Shown here: one piece after another, positions 44,479 through 53,852 of the stretch
Position numbering within the stretch: the stretch's first letter is position 1
Layout of the letters: each line of letters opens with the position of its first letter
Source: a marine gamma proteobacterium HTCC2143
GTDB taxonomy: Bacteria; Pseudomonadota; Gammaproteobacteria; Pseudomonadales; Dasaniaceae
DNA: 64,000 nt
Reading direction: 5' to 3'
Assembly (NCBI GenBank): GCA_000169075.1
Contig: AAVT01000006.1
Coordinates: 154,227-218,226 of the forward strand
Translations under genes and position numbers: made by a program
The notes under the pieces: model-generated
Databases searched by the model: none
The model's input: the letters and a program-made list of their open reading frames with translations, nothing else
What the model was told of the DNA's origin: nothing

Positions 44479-44627
44479 ATGAAAAAATTCTATTAATAAG
44501 CTCTTTCTTAGTCGCAATAACCGCTACCACGGTGCACGCTGAGTCGGCATTTTCTGAGGCTCGTAAGCGGGGGTTTTTTCACCTCGGCGATTGCGGGTGC
44601 AGTGGTGCCAAGCCCCTATTGGCATGA
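44479..44627 (+). pseudogene. Secreted Cys-containing mini-protein, frameshifted in an A-run
   Basis: After an AGAGGATC ribosome site, the ATG at 44479 is followed by six A (44482-44487). As written, the frame stops after five codons. With one more A it would read MKKILLISSFLVAITATTVH and then AESAFSEARKRGFFHLGDCG, with a clear signal peptide cut after HA and two cysteines, ending at the TGA at 44625. It is either a pseudogene or a slippage-switched gene. The family is unknown. Confidence 0.55.
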
Positions 44628-44836
44628 TGGCGGCTGCGGCGAGCGGAGTGTGGCCCGACGTGCAGGTGGTAAAAGCCGGCGAACTGGAATCGGCAGAAGC
44701 TAGATTGTCCGCAGCTCGCACCCGCAACGAGCTATTGAGTCAACAATTGCTCATCAGCTTTGCATATTTGACGCTCACAATGGCCTTGCTTAAATGTCTT
44801 ACTGAGTTTGTTCCTAGCCCGGCAACTGCCGGTTGA
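44624..44836 (+). other. Possible outer-membrane efflux protein tail remnant
   Basis: A frame here reads ELESAEARLSAARTRNELLS and QQLLISFAYLTLTMALLK, resembling the final helix of TolC/OprM-type channels. No start or upstream part exists, and the typical GGG ending is absent. It may be unrelated. Otherwise the 44259-44893 gap holds only the frameshifted mini-gene. Confidence 0.25.
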
Positions 44837-44893
44837 AATCGCATCGAAAAATAGAACATTCGGCATTAGAAATAGAGTGGACCCTATAATGAC

Positions 44894-45274
44894 TTGTTCA
44901 AATCTTTGTCACCAGCGCAACTGGCAGCGGTTGTTGCTTCCGACTGGCGGCAGTTTCTGCAGGAAGCTCCCCAACAGACAATATTTTATCCCAAGATGTA
45001 TGTGGGTTATGCCGAGCAAATAGCAAAACAGTGGAATGCGCGCCAATACAGCGCTGGCTACGTTGTCGGTTTTACTATGCCAGGGACGTTTATGGATCGT
45101 TATGAAACTCAGACGATCGCCTATGAAGAGCATCGGGACTATAAACTACCGGTTGCGGAGCTTGATGTGTTCAATAGCCACATTCAGGGAAGGATACGCG
45201 TCGCCGCGGCCTTTGCCGAGACCGATGAGCACAGCGAGCAGCGTTTACTAACGACCGCTGCTAGCTGTCAATGA
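44894..45274 (+). CDS. ADP-ribosylation/crystallin J1-like small protein
   Basis: This 126-residue protein has the pattern of a conserved small family often labelled ADP-ribosylation/crystallin J1: QTIFYPKMYVGYAEQIAKQW, a middle GYVVGFTMPGTFMDRYETQT, and the tail LDVFNSHIQGRIRVAAAF. The start appears to be a TTG at 44894, and a stop in frame at 44873 prevents a longer version. The usual family N-terminus (LYRPVG-type) is replaced by LFKSLSPAQL. The molecular role is unknown despite the family name. Confidence 0.55.
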   Translation: MFKSLSPAQLAAVVASDWRQFLQEAPQQTIFYPKMYVGYAEQIAKQWNARQYSAGYVVGFTMPGTFMDRYETQTIAYEEHRDYKLPVAELDVFNSHIQGRIRVAAAFAETDEHSEQRLLTTAASCQ

Positions 45275-45289
45275 TTGCTGTTGTTACAT

Positions 45290-46096
45290 TTAACGGGACA
45301 GCTGGTTGCGAAACTCCCGGAGGAAGTTCTGTACTTTTTCAGCGTTGTCAGGACCCATCCGCCATAGCAGTTTCTCAACATCAGAAGCATTTTCTTGATC
45401 GGAATCTGCATAACGATAAAGTACGCTGGGCCTTACCAACATGGGTTCTTCTGTTAGCGGGCTAGCGGCCAATATCTGGCTGATTGCCTGCAGAAAACGT
45501 TGGTCAAAGGAATCTGATCGTCCCTGCTCATCATAGGCTTTTTCAAGAATGGGAAGCCAGTTTTGGTAGTAGCGAGCAAGCAATTGCGGGTCAATCGTAA
45601 TGATCGCAGCAATTAGGTCATTCATGCGTGGATAATTCTTATCCGATAAAGTCGCTTCATCGGCCACGTTTTCAACAGCAAATTTTGACATGGGGTAGTC
45701 GATAGGTCGATAGCGCTTAGGCAACTTGCCATTGGCGACCTTATCGACAGCAAGCACCCATTTTCTTAACTGCTCTTCAGGTAGTAGCCATTGCGCCAAC
45801 ATTGGCGAAAAATCAGCAACGGCTAGCAATACCTGCGGATCACTGTTTTCGAGAGTCCCTGGTGCAACAACAATCTCAACAATGGGCTCAATAATACTGG
45901 GCTCGGGCTCTGCCACATCGTCGTAAACAATCACTGGCGGCGCTTCTTGAGTCACTGGGGGGGCCGGTACAACTTGGATAGCGGTCACAGGCTTAATTTG
46001 AGCTTGTTGCTCGCTACTGTAGATAAACCAAGCGATAGCGATGACCGCCGCCGCACCAACACCGACGACTAGCGTGGGAAAAAGTTTATTAGCCAT
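45290..46096 (-). CDS. DUF3014 domain protein
   Basis: This 268-residue protein is anchored by an N-terminal membrane helix (LVVGVGAAAVIAIAWFIYS, residues 9-27). A proline/valine-rich periplasmic linker (about 35-80) and a helical DUF3014 domain with LLPEEQLRKWVLAVDKVANG, KRYRPIDYP and LLWRMGPDNAEKVQNFLREF follow. DUF3014 proteins are periplasm-facing proteins of unknown function common in gammaproteobacteria. Confidence 0.85.
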   Translation of the reverse strand: MANKLFPTLVVGVGAAAVIAIAWFIYSSEQQAQIKPVTAIQVVPAPPVTQEAPPVIVYDDVAEPEPSIIEPIVEIVVAPGTLENSDPQVLLAVADFSPMLAQWLLPEEQLRKWVLAVDKVANGKLPKRYRPIDYPMSKFAVENVADEATLSDKNYPRMNDLIAAIITIDPQLLARYYQNWLPILEKAYDEQGRSDSFDQRFLQAISQILAASPLTEEPMLVRPSVLYRYADSDQENASDVEKLLWRMGPDNAEKVQNFLREFRNQLSR

Positions 46097-46184
46097 TGTT
46101 TTTTCACATCCCTTTGTAGTTGTTTATTGTGTCTATACTGACCGACCGAGTGTAGCAAAGTTCAGTATTGCCAGCGGCGTCAAT

Positions 46185-47216
46185 TCAATGACTATCGGAA
46201 ATTAATGCGGTAGCAGCACTGGCCAGTGGTTCAACCAGAGCGCCCATTTCTAGAGCTTGATCATTAGACGCGTTGCCATCGAGAGCCCGTTTTTTTACGC
46301 CTTGTAAGATGGCTGCTAATCGAAAAAAGCTAAAAGCAAGATAGAAGGTCCAGTTCTCGATGGTGTCTATTCCCATGCGCTCACAATAGCGGGCAACATA
46401 TTCTTCTTCCGATGGAATGCCCAGTGCCGCCCTGTCTTCTCCCTGCAGCCCTGACAAGCTGCCGCCGGGTGGCAGACGCCATTGCATACATTGGTAAGCG
46501 AGATCGGCATAGGGATGACCGAGTGTCGATAGCTCCCAGTCAACTACGGCGAGTATTCTCGGCTCAGTAGCATGGAACATCATATTATCTAAACGATAAT
46601 CGCCGTGAACCAAACTAACTTTGCCATCATCTGCAGGCAGATTATCCGGCAGCCATGTCAGCAATTGCTCCATGGCTTCAATAGTGCCAGTTTCAGCAGC
46701 GCGATACTGCTTGCTCCAGCGACCTATTTGACGCTCAAAATAATTACCCGGTTTACCAAAATCCGCGAGTCCGACCGCATCGATATCCACAGAGTGCATC
46801 GCCGCCAAGGCACGATTCATCTCATCATACATCACACGTCGCTGTTCATTGTCGAGGTCTGGCAGGGTGGCATCCCAGTGAACAACGCCATCAACAAATT
46901 CCATCAAAAAGAACATGCTGCCAATAACAGACTCGTCTTCACAGAGGTGATAGACCTTAGCGACTGGTACCCCGGTGTCTGCTAGCGCCGCAATGACCTT
47001 AAATTCTCGGTCGACGGCATGGGCTGATTTCAACAGCAACCCCGGTGGTTTGCGCCGCAGTACGTATCGACCACTTTCGGCACTAACGGCATAAGTAGGG
47101 TTCGATTGACCTCCGGGAAATTTTTCTGCGGTTAAAGGACCTTTAAATCCAGGTACCTGCTGCTCTAAGTAAGCAGCTAGTTTCTGTGTGTCTAAACTGT
47201 GATTTGGCTGTGTCAT
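46185..47216 (-). CDS. APH-type phosphotransferase family protein
   Basis: This 343-residue kinase-like protein has the nucleotide loop FPGGQSNPTYAV, the lysine in YVLRRKPPG, the catalytic HGDYRLDNMMFH and the metal-binding VDWELSTLGHPYADLAY. This subgroup is homologous to the N-terminal domain of acyl-CoA dehydrogenase family members 10/11 and is linked to degradation of 4-hydroxy acids and other fatty-acid variants by phosphorylation. It is divergent from gabD, which suits catabolism of hydroxy acids. The substrate is not shown. Confidence 0.88.
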   Translation of the reverse strand: MTQPNHSLDTQKLAAYLEQQVPGFKGPLTAEKFPGGQSNPTYAVSAESGRYVLRRKPPGLLLKSAHAVDREFKVIAALADTGVPVAKVYHLCEDESVIGSMFFLMEFVDGVVHWDATLPDLDNEQRRVMYDEMNRALAAMHSVDIDAVGLADFGKPGNYFERQIGRWSKQYRAAETGTIEAMEQLLTWLPDNLPADDGKVSLVHGDYRLDNMMFHATEPRILAVVDWELSTLGHPYADLAYQCMQWRLPPGGSLSGLQGEDRAALGIPSEEEYVARYCERMGIDTIENWTFYLAFSFFRLAAILQGVKKRALDGNASNDQALEMGALVEPLASAATALISDSH

Positions 47217-47384
47217 TAGTTGTTTTTCGCTGCCGATGTTTGCTTTTAATAGTCCTAGTAAGGCGGCTATTATAGGCCCATGCCTGTTTTTCGCTAGTCA
47301 TTATTTGTTGTCTTCCTACCCATTCAAGCTAGGGCATGGCTTTAGAATATGCTATTTTTACCGGATAAATTTTTGGAGAAGAGA

Positions 47385-48848
47385 ATGTCGTTATTACTGA
47401 AAGACCCTTCCTTGCTGGCAACAGGGGCTTATATCAACGGTGAATGGATACAGGCCGACAGCGGTGAAACACTTGCAGTGACTAACCCTTCTACGGGTGA
47501 GATCATCGCTGAGGTTGCAAAGTGCGGTGCTGCAGAAACTCGTCGCGCCATTGAGGCCGCCTACCGAGTGCAAAAGCAGTGGAAACTGACCACGGCGAAA
47601 GAGCGCGCTGCGCTGCTGCGAGGTTGGTTCAATTTGATCATGGACAATCAAGATGATTTGGCAGAGATTTTGACCGCGGAGCAAGGCAAACCACTGCAGG
47701 AAGCAAAAGGTGAAATTGCCTACGGTGCAAATTATATTGAATGGTTTGCCGAAGAGGCAAAGCGTATTTATGGCGACACTATTCCACAACCAAGCAACGA
47801 CAAACGGTTGATTGTGATTAAACAACCGATTGGTGTGGTGGGTGCAATAACCCCTTGGAACTTTCCCTGTGCGATGTTAACGCGGAAGATAGCGCCAGCG
47901 CTCGCAGCGGGTTGTACCGTGGTATGCAAGCCGGCAAATGCAACACCGCTGTCTGCTTATGCGCTGGCTGTTTTGGCGGAGCGTGCGGGTATCCCTGCCG
48001 GGGTGATACATGTTATCACTGGCAAAACCGCTGAAATTGGCAGTGAAATTACCGGTAGTGAGCTCATTCGAAAGGTGACCTTTACCGGCTCTACGCCAGT
48101 GGGTAAACAGTTGATGAAGGAGTGTGCTGACACCGTTAAACGCACGTCGATGGAGTTGGGTGGCAACGCCCCGTTCATTGTTTTTGACGATGCAGATATT
48201 GATGAGGCTGTAGCAGGCGCAATGGCTTCAAAGTATCGTAATGCCGGTCAAACCTGTGTTTGTTCAAATCGGCTGCTGGTACAAGATGCGGTGTATGACG
48301 AGTTTGCCAAAAAATTACTGGCGGCCGTGAATGCGTTAGTGCTTGGAGACGGCACCGGCGAAGGCGTGACTGTTGGCCCGTTGATCGATCAGAAAGCGGC
48401 ACGGGACGTCTGTGAAATGATTGATGACGCCGTAGCATCCGGCGCAGAGGTGATGGTCGGTGGTGGCGCCTCCAGCTTAGGTGGTAGTTTTGTCGAGCCG
48501 ACAATTTTAACCAATGTAAGCCGAGATATGCGGGTTTTTAAAGAGGAAATATTTGGGCCGGTGGCACCGCTGATTCGATTCAGCAGTGAGGAAGAAGCGC
48601 TTGAGCTGGCAAATGATACTGAAGTCGGCCTGGCGTCTTACATTTATACGCGGGACATCGGCCGAATTTGGCGAGTTTCTGAGGGGCTTGAATACGGAAT
48701 TGTTGGTGTCAACGAAGGGATTATTTCTAATGAAATGGCGCCCTTTGGCGGCGTTAAAGAATCTGGAAATGGCCGCGAGGGTTCTAAGTATGGACTTGAG
48801 GATTACCTTGAAATTAAATACCTGTGTCTCGGTGGTATTGATCGGTAA
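47385..48848 (+). CDS. gabD: NAD(P)-dependent succinate-semialdehyde dehydrogenase
   Basis: This 487-residue aldehyde dehydrogenase has PWNFPCAMLTRKIAPALAAG, the catalytic glutamate in MELGGNAPFIVFDDAD, and the nucleophilic cysteine in NAGQTCVCSNR. The C-terminal motif KESGNGREGSKYGLEDYLEI is characteristic of GabD. It oxidises succinate semialdehyde to succinate. I chose the ATG at 47385, preceded by GGAGAAGAG; a start at 47349 would add twelve residues without homology. A terminator follows at 48912. Confidence 0.92.
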   Translation: MSLLLKDPSLLATGAYINGEWIQADSGETLAVTNPSTGEIIAEVAKCGAAETRRAIEAAYRVQKQWKLTTAKERAALLRGWFNLIMDNQDDLAEILTAEQGKPLQEAKGEIAYGANYIEWFAEEAKRIYGDTIPQPSNDKRLIVIKQPIGVVGAITPWNFPCAMLTRKIAPALAAGCTVVCKPANATPLSAYALAVLAERAGIPAGVIHVITGKTAEIGSEITGSELIRKVTFTGSTPVGKQLMKECADTVKRTSMELGGNAPFIVFDDADIDEAVAGAMASKYRNAGQTCVCSNRLLVQDAVYDEFAKKLLAAVNALVLGDGTGEGVTVGPLIDQKAARDVCEMIDDAVASGAEVMVGGGASSLGGSFVEPTILTNVSRDMRVFKEEIFGPVAPLIRFSSEEEALELANDTEVGLASYIYTRDIGRIWRVSEGLEYGIVGVNEGIISNEMAPFGGVKESGNGREGSKYGLEDYLEIKYLCLGGIDR

Positions 48849-48911
48849 TTAACTGCTGGCTTCATCCGCAAAAATCTCTCAGACGAACGGTTCATCTATA
48901 ACGACTCAGCG

Positions 48912-48931
48912 GGGCCGCTTTTTTGCGGCCC
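48912..48931 (+). terminator. Intrinsic terminator after gabD
   Basis: GGGCCGC (48912-48918) pairs with GCGGCCC (48925-48931) around a T6 loop and is followed by TTGTT. It lies 64 bp after gabD. The remaining sequence to 49193 holds no gene that I can support. Confidence 0.75.
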
Positions 48932-49193
48932 TTGTTACAATCGATCAACTCGGCGGTAAGGCTGGGTTGTTGTCATAGCTAGGCATGAGGTCGCCCACTG
49001 AGCTACCTCGCCGATTGAATCCCTTCCACCTTTCAACCCCCATCCCCAACCCCCATGACTGTGCACTGCCGTCGTTTCATCACTGTCTCACTTTCCGTTC
49101 TGTTTGTTGATTCCTATCAAAGTGATTTCACCGTAGCAATGTGATACTGCCACCGGTAATCAGGATCATCACAATGAATAATAGGGGTAGCTT

Positions 49194-49640
49194 ATGGCGG
49201 TGTATAAAAAAATACTAACAGCGGTCGATATATCGAGCGAGACAGAACAAGTATTGGAGAAGGCAAGTGATATTGCCGAACAAAACAGCGCCCAAATTGT
49301 CATTCTTCATGTTGCAGAAACCCCCATTTCTCCCTATAGCCAGTGGTCGGACTATGTCGTCCCTATCTCCGAGATGCAGTTGCAGGAAGCGTTGTTTGCG
49401 CAGCTTTCAGAGTTAGTTGAAAGTGTTGGGCTTAGTAAATCACTCATAAAAATCGTTTTTGGCAGGCCGATTGATATTATCGTCGATCAGGCTGACCAAA
49501 ATAACACTGACTTAATTGTCATGGGCACTCATGGTCGCCACGGTCTCAAGCGGCTGCTGGGATCAACGGCCAATGGCGTTTTGCATCATACAAATTGCGA
49601 TGTTCTCGCTGTTCGAGTCAGAGAAATTATCAATCAGTAA
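49194..49640 (+). CDS. Universal stress protein (UspA family)
   Basis: This 148-residue protein opens with VYKKILTAVDIS and ends with the ATP-binding signature GTHGRHGLKRLLGSTANGVL (G-2x-G-9x-G-S/T), followed by CDVLAVR. It is a single Usp domain of the ATP-binding class and cytoplasmic. It leads a cluster with Hsp20 and membrane-lipid genes, all on one strand, which suggests a general stress response set. Confidence 0.94.
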   Translation: MAVYKKILTAVDISSETEQVLEKASDIAEQNSAQIVILHVAETPISPYSQWSDYVVPISEMQLQEALFAQLSELVESVGLSKSLIKIVFGRPIDIIVDQADQNNTDLIVMGTHGRHGLKRLLGSTANGVLHHTNCDVLAVRVREIINQ

Positions 49641-49770
49641 AGCGCACTATTAACAGTATTGACCTAAGTCAAAAGACTAGAGGTTGCCGATATCTTCTGC
49701 TTGTATTCGTTGAAATAATCGCCAACATACTAGAACAGTGAAATTATTTTCTACTATTGAGGATGTACCT

Positions 49771-50196
49771 ATGAATATTATTCCCCGCGATTCTTCCTTT
49801 GATCTTGATCGTATTTTTAATCATTTTGGCGTTCCTTTTTCCAATGGAGAAATCGACAACAGCTTCTTCAGTCCCAAAGTCGATATCACTGATCATGAAG
49901 ATCGATTTGAAATTTGTGCTGAATTGGCCGGTGTCGACAAAGACAATGTGACAGTGTCTTTAGAGAATGGGTTATTGACCATAGAAGCCAAGATGGAAAC
50001 CGAGAACTCTGAAAAAAAGAAAGGTAAAGTGATACGAAAAGAGCGACATTCGGGGTCGTTTTTGAGAAGTTTTCAAGTGGGCACCGGTGTTGCGGAGGCA
50101 GATGTTTCAGCCAGCTTCAAAGATGGCTTATTAAAGCTGACAATTCCGAAAGTTGAGGAGTCGGTGCCACTGAAAAAGCAGATCGAAATACAATAA
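49771..50196 (+). CDS. Small heat-shock protein, Hsp20 family
   Basis: This is a 141-residue alpha-crystallin-domain chaperone. The core includes PKVDITDHEDRFEICAELAG, VTVSLENGLLTIEA, ERHSGSFLRSFQVG and SFKDGLLKLTIPKVEE. I chose the ATG at 49771, with GAGG eight bases upstream; a GTG at 49738 is in frame but adds eleven unlikely residues. It holds unfolding proteins in oligomers. Confidence 0.92.
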   Translation: MNIIPRDSSFDLDRIFNHFGVPFSNGEIDNSFFSPKVDITDHEDRFEICAELAGVDKDNVTVSLENGLLTIEAKMETENSEKKKGKVIRKERHSGSFLRSFQVGTGVAEADVSASFKDGLLKLTIPKVEESVPLKKQIEIQ

Positions 50197-50271
50197 AGTG
50201 ATAGTGCTGAAAAATGATAGTGCTGGCAGCTTGCAATTTTTTTTGAGTTGCCAGTCTACAAGCATTAATTT

Positions 50272-51516
50272 ATGACACAGCAGTATTCACTGCAGCGCAC
50301 GCTCGGTTTTTCTACAGTCACATTTTATGGTGTTGGTGCCATATTGGGCGCCGGCATTTATGTGTTGATTGGAGAGGTTGCAGGCCTTGCTGGCTATGCG
50401 GCACCGCTGTCGTTTATTGTTGCAGCGGTGATCGCCATATTCTCAGCGTTTAGTTACGCAGAGCTCAGCGCTAGGTTTCCAAAAAGCGCTGGCGAAGCTG
50501 TTTACATTGAACAAGCATTTGGTTGCAAGTGGCTGACCATAACAGTCGGCTTATTAGTGATTTTGACCGGTATCGTTTCTGCCGCGACCATGACCACCGG
50601 GATTGTTGGATACGCACAGGTTTTTGTGACCCTGCCATCATTCGCCCTGATTACCGTGTTTGTTATTGCGATAAGTTCGATAGCGATTTGGGGCATCAAA
50701 CAGTCTGCCTGGTTGGTTACAGCCATCACCGTGTTAGAAGTTGCTGGGCTGCTCTATGTGGTGTATGTAGCCAGCGACAATTTGACCAGTTTGTCTATCC
50801 CGCCGCTACCTGCGGGTGCGGACATGGATAGCTCTGTGGCAACAGGCATTCTGTTGGGGAGCTTTTTGGCTTTTTACGCCTATATCGGTTTTGAAGATAT
50901 GGTGAATATCGCCGAAGAAATTAAACAGCCAGAAAAAGTACTGCCAGTGGCTATCGTATTAGCCTTGGTTATTGCCACCCTGTTATATATGTTGGTGGCT
51001 TATACGGCGCTCTCGGTTTTGTCGCCAGCACAATTATCAGCAAGCAAAGCACCTTTAGCTGATGTGGTAATCAGCAAAGGTTACTCGGGCTCATGGATTA
51101 GTCTGATTAGTCTGGTGGCAGTGATCAATGGCGCTATTATCCAGATTATTATGGCATCCCGCGTTATCTATGGCATGGCCTCTCGTGAACTATTTCCGGT
51201 CTGGTTGGCTTCAGTAAACCGAGTGACGTCAACACCAATACCGGCAACACTGCTGTGTGCGGCGGCTGTTTTGATACTGGCTTTGCTGTTCCCCCTTTCA
51301 ACGTTGGCGCAGCTGACTAGTTTGATTGTTTTGAGCGTGTTTGTTCTGGTTAACGTCGCTCTGATAAGACTCAATCGTCGTTTTTTGGCGGGGGCAAAAG
51401 AGAGCAAAGATACGGGCCATAAAACGGTTAATTTTCCGCGCTGGATACCTTATATCGGCGCTCTTTTATGTGTTGGTATGCTGTTGGTGAAGGCAATTTT
51501 TTGGTGGTCTTTGTAG
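50272..51516 (+). CDS. APC family amino-acid/amine permease
   Basis: This 414-residue carrier has twelve hydrophobic segments. TM1 has the substrate-binding unwound motif GVGAILGAGIYVLIGEVAG, TM2-3 has SFIVAAVIAIFSAFSYAELSARFPKSAGE, and AFYAYIGFEDMVNIAEEIKQPEKVLP is the family signature. It resembles cationic amino acid/amine permeases (YfnA/CAT-type). The substrate is unknown. Confidence 0.9.
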   Translation: MTQQYSLQRTLGFSTVTFYGVGAILGAGIYVLIGEVAGLAGYAAPLSFIVAAVIAIFSAFSYAELSARFPKSAGEAVYIEQAFGCKWLTITVGLLVILTGIVSAATMTTGIVGYAQVFVTLPSFALITVFVIAISSIAIWGIKQSAWLVTAITVLEVAGLLYVVYVASDNLTSLSIPPLPAGADMDSSVATGILLGSFLAFYAYIGFEDMVNIAEEIKQPEKVLPVAIVLALVIATLLYMLVAYTALSVLSPAQLSASKAPLADVVISKGYSGSWISLISLVAVINGAIIQIIMASRVIYGMASRELFPVWLASVNRVTSTPIPATLLCAAAVLILALLFPLSTLAQLTSLIVLSVFVLVNVALIRLNRRFLAGAKESKDTGHKTVNFPRWIPYIGALLCVGMLLVKAIFWWSL

Positions 51517-51573
51517 CGACAATCTGACGGCTGCATGGGCTGTGTTTACTCAGCAAAAAACAGGGGAAATACG

Positions 51574-51840
51574 ATGAATAGTTTTCAAGACGACTTAAGT
51601 GTTATCGCCGAAGAGCTAAAATCTCAGCGTGATGTGTTGGCGTTAAAAATGCACTTGGCAGCGGCCGAGGTAAAAGACGAATGGACAGAGCTAGAGAAGA
51701 AGTGGGAAAACTTTGACGCCAGAAGTGAGCAAGTTAAAGAGACATTAGACGAGACAGTAGGCGAGGTGGGCGATGACCTAAAGGAGCTTAGTAATGATCT
51801 CAAAGACGGCTATAAACGCATCAGGCAACTACTGAAATAA
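51574..51840 (+). CDS. Small charged helical protein
   Basis: The 88-residue protein, from the ATG at 51574 with AGGGGAAA upstream, is almost entirely charged helix: SFQDDLSVIAEELKSQRDVL, then a lysine/glutamate coiled coil ending KRIRQLLK. An earlier start at 51535 is in frame but less likely. It has no signal peptide and no family that I recognise. It lies between the APC permease and the phospholipase-D synthase, so a stress or membrane-associated role is possible. Confidence 0.7.
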   Translation: MNSFQDDLSVIAEELKSQRDVLALKMHLAAAEVKDEWTELEKKWENFDARSEQVKETLDETVGEVGDDLKELSNDLKDGYKRIRQLLK

Positions 51841-51883
51841 TGCGGATATTGACCGTTGATCGTAAGGAACGGAGAGTCGGCAA

Positions 51884-53014
51884 TTGACGGGCTTTCTGTC
51901 AGATGAAAAGGTTGTGGGATGGAAGTCCGAGCAGCTTTTTAGTCGTGGTCAGGATTATTACCAAGGCTTGCTGCTGGATATTAGTCGGGCGATAACTAGT
52001 ATCGACTTGGCCGTGTATATCTTCGAGATTGACGATATTGGTGGCCGCATTAAACAGGCTGTTGAGGCGGCCGCTAGACGAGGCGTAGAGGTGCGCTTAC
52101 TCATTGACGGTGTTGGCTCAGCAGAAGCCGGAGAGACGTTGGCAAGAGAGCTCTCTGCAGCGGGTGCTGATGTGCGCATCTATCATCCTTTGCCGTGGTA
52201 TCTTGGTGACTATCGATGGTCATTGAGGCCGGGGGGGGCGTTGGAAAAACTGGTCCATTTGGTAACGTCACTCAATCGTCGTGATCATCGCAAATTTTGT
52301 ATTATCGATAATTCAAGTGCTTGGTGCGGTAGTTTTAATATATCGGACGTGCATTTGTCCGAAGAACATCCCTGGCGCGATTATGCCGTGCGGGTGACCG
52401 GTGCGCCGATTGCTGTGTTGCGAGCCAACTTCGATAGTGTCTGGTTTCACCGCGAACAGCCTTTATTATCCCGCGACCTGCGTTTTTGCAGTAGTAATGC
52501 TTCTATGCGCCAGCGAAGATTTAACAATATTGCGCTGGTCGAGCGGATCGACAATGCTCGGCAACGATTGTGGATTTGCAATGCATACTTTTCGCCTTTG
52601 GGGTCCGTTATCCGAGCGATCAAGAGGGCTAAAGCAAGAGGTGTCGACGTGCGCTTAGTGGTGGCTGATCGTTCAGATGTGATGGTATTTCCGATGTTAA
52701 GTGCTACGTACTACGCCGATTTGCTAAAAGTTGGAATAGCCATCTTTTATTATCAGGCCGGTATGTTACATGCAAAAATAATGCTGGTTGATCGACAATG
52801 TGTTGTCGGCAGCACTAATTTAAATCATCGCAGTTTCTATCATGATCTCGAGTTGGATGTTGTGTTGTCATCACCGCGATTAATTCAGGAGGCAGAGCAA
52901 CGTATCGAAGAAGACATGAAAAACTCCAGAATCTCTCGATTAAACGACTTGTCGATAGTTAGTCGGGGCTTTGGTTTTGGGTGGCTGCTGAGAATCATCC
53001 GGTATTGGTTGTGA
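51884..53014 (+). CDS. Phospholipase D family cardiolipin synthase-like protein
   Basis: This 376-residue protein has two HKD motifs: HRKFCIIDNSSAWCGSFNIS near residue 130 and HAKIMLVDRQCVVGSTNLNH near residue 305. No N-terminal membrane segments are present, as in ClsB (YbhO). It would join phosphatidyl groups to make cardiolipin or a related lipid at the inner membrane. The start is a TTG at 51884 with GGAG upstream. The EEP gene begins four bases after its stop, as in the clsB-ybhP pair of E. coli. Confidence 0.88.
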   Translation: MTGFLSDEKVVGWKSEQLFSRGQDYYQGLLLDISRAITSIDLAVYIFEIDDIGGRIKQAVEAAARRGVEVRLLIDGVGSAEAGETLARELSAAGADVRIYHPLPWYLGDYRWSLRPGGALEKLVHLVTSLNRRDHRKFCIIDNSSAWCGSFNISDVHLSEEHPWRDYAVRVTGAPIAVLRANFDSVWFHREQPLLSRDLRFCSSNASMRQRRFNNIALVERIDNARQRLWICNAYFSPLGSVIRAIKRAKARGVDVRLVVADRSDVMVFPMLSATYYADLLKVGIAIFYYQAGMLHAKIMLVDRQCVVGSTNLNHRSFYHDLELDVVLSSPRLIQEAEQRIEEDMKNSRISRLNDLSIVSRGFGFGWLLRIIRYWL

Positions 53015-53017
53015 GCC

Positions 53018-53800
53018 GTGAATAAATTGGACGGCCAGCCAGCAACCGAGCCACTGCAGTTGCGATTGTGTTCATACAATATCCACAAGGGCATTTGTGC
53101 GGCAAACAGTCGAGCAATACTGCCTCAGCTGCGACACTCCATCCGCACGGTGAATGCGGATATGATGTTTTTGCAGGAAGTGGTGGGTGAAAAACAGCTG
53201 GCCGATCTAAGCTCCAAAAAAGTGAGCGGCGCTGCTGTGGAGTATCCGCAATTTGAATTTCTCGCGGATGAGGTTTGGCCTCACTATGCCTACGGACGCA
53301 ACGCGCTCTACCAAACGGGGCATCACGGCAATGCCATTCTTAGTAAATACCCGTTTGACGAATGGGACAATACCGATGTGAGTCATTGGCGCTTTTCCCA
53401 GCGCGGTATTTTGCTGGGTAAGCTGGAAATTGGCCTCTATGTGATTTGTACTCATTTTGGATTGTTTGGCCGAGAGCGAAAACGTCAACTAGTACAGCTG
53501 CTAGATTTAGTCGCGGAGCGGGTACCAGACGCCGCGCCACTCATTATTGCCGGCGACTTTAATGATTGGAGCGGTTCGCTGGACCGGCAGATAAGGCACC
53601 GAATTGGCGTGCAAGACGTCTACAGAGAGGCTTATGGTCGGCGAGCGAAGACGTTTCCGGCAAAATTCCCGGTGTTCAGCATGGATAGAATCTATTACCG
53701 CAATATGGAATTGATCGATGCCGAGGTACTATCTGGAATGCCTTGGCAGCAACTATCGGACCACTGCGCGCTGTATGCTGAGTTTTCAATACCTTGCTAG
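53018..53800 (+). CDS. Endonuclease/exonuclease/phosphatase family hydrolase
   Basis: This 260-residue EEP-fold enzyme has the metal-binding LCSYNIHKG near residue 19, catalytic FLQEVVG, GNAILSKYPF, AGDFNDWSG and SDHCALYAEF. It matches the YbhP type, encoded beside cardiolipin synthase ClsB in E. coli. The GTG start is at 53018, right after the upstream stop. A role in lipid metabolism is likely by context; nuclease activity is not excluded. Confidence 0.87.
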   Translation: MNKLDGQPATEPLQLRLCSYNIHKGICAANSRAILPQLRHSIRTVNADMMFLQEVVGEKQLADLSSKKVSGAAVEYPQFEFLADEVWPHYAYGRNALYQTGHHGNAILSKYPFDEWDNTDVSHWRFSQRGILLGKLEIGLYVICTHFGLFGRERKRQLVQLLDLVAERVPDAAPLIIAGDFNDWSGSLDRQIRHRIGVQDVYREAYGRRAKTFPAKFPVFSMDRIYYRNMELIDAEVLSGMPWQQLSDHCALYAEFSIPC

Positions 53801-53852
53801 TCCTCCGCGAGTGTAATAGGGTGAAGGTGGCGCATAGGTAGGAAGAGCGATT

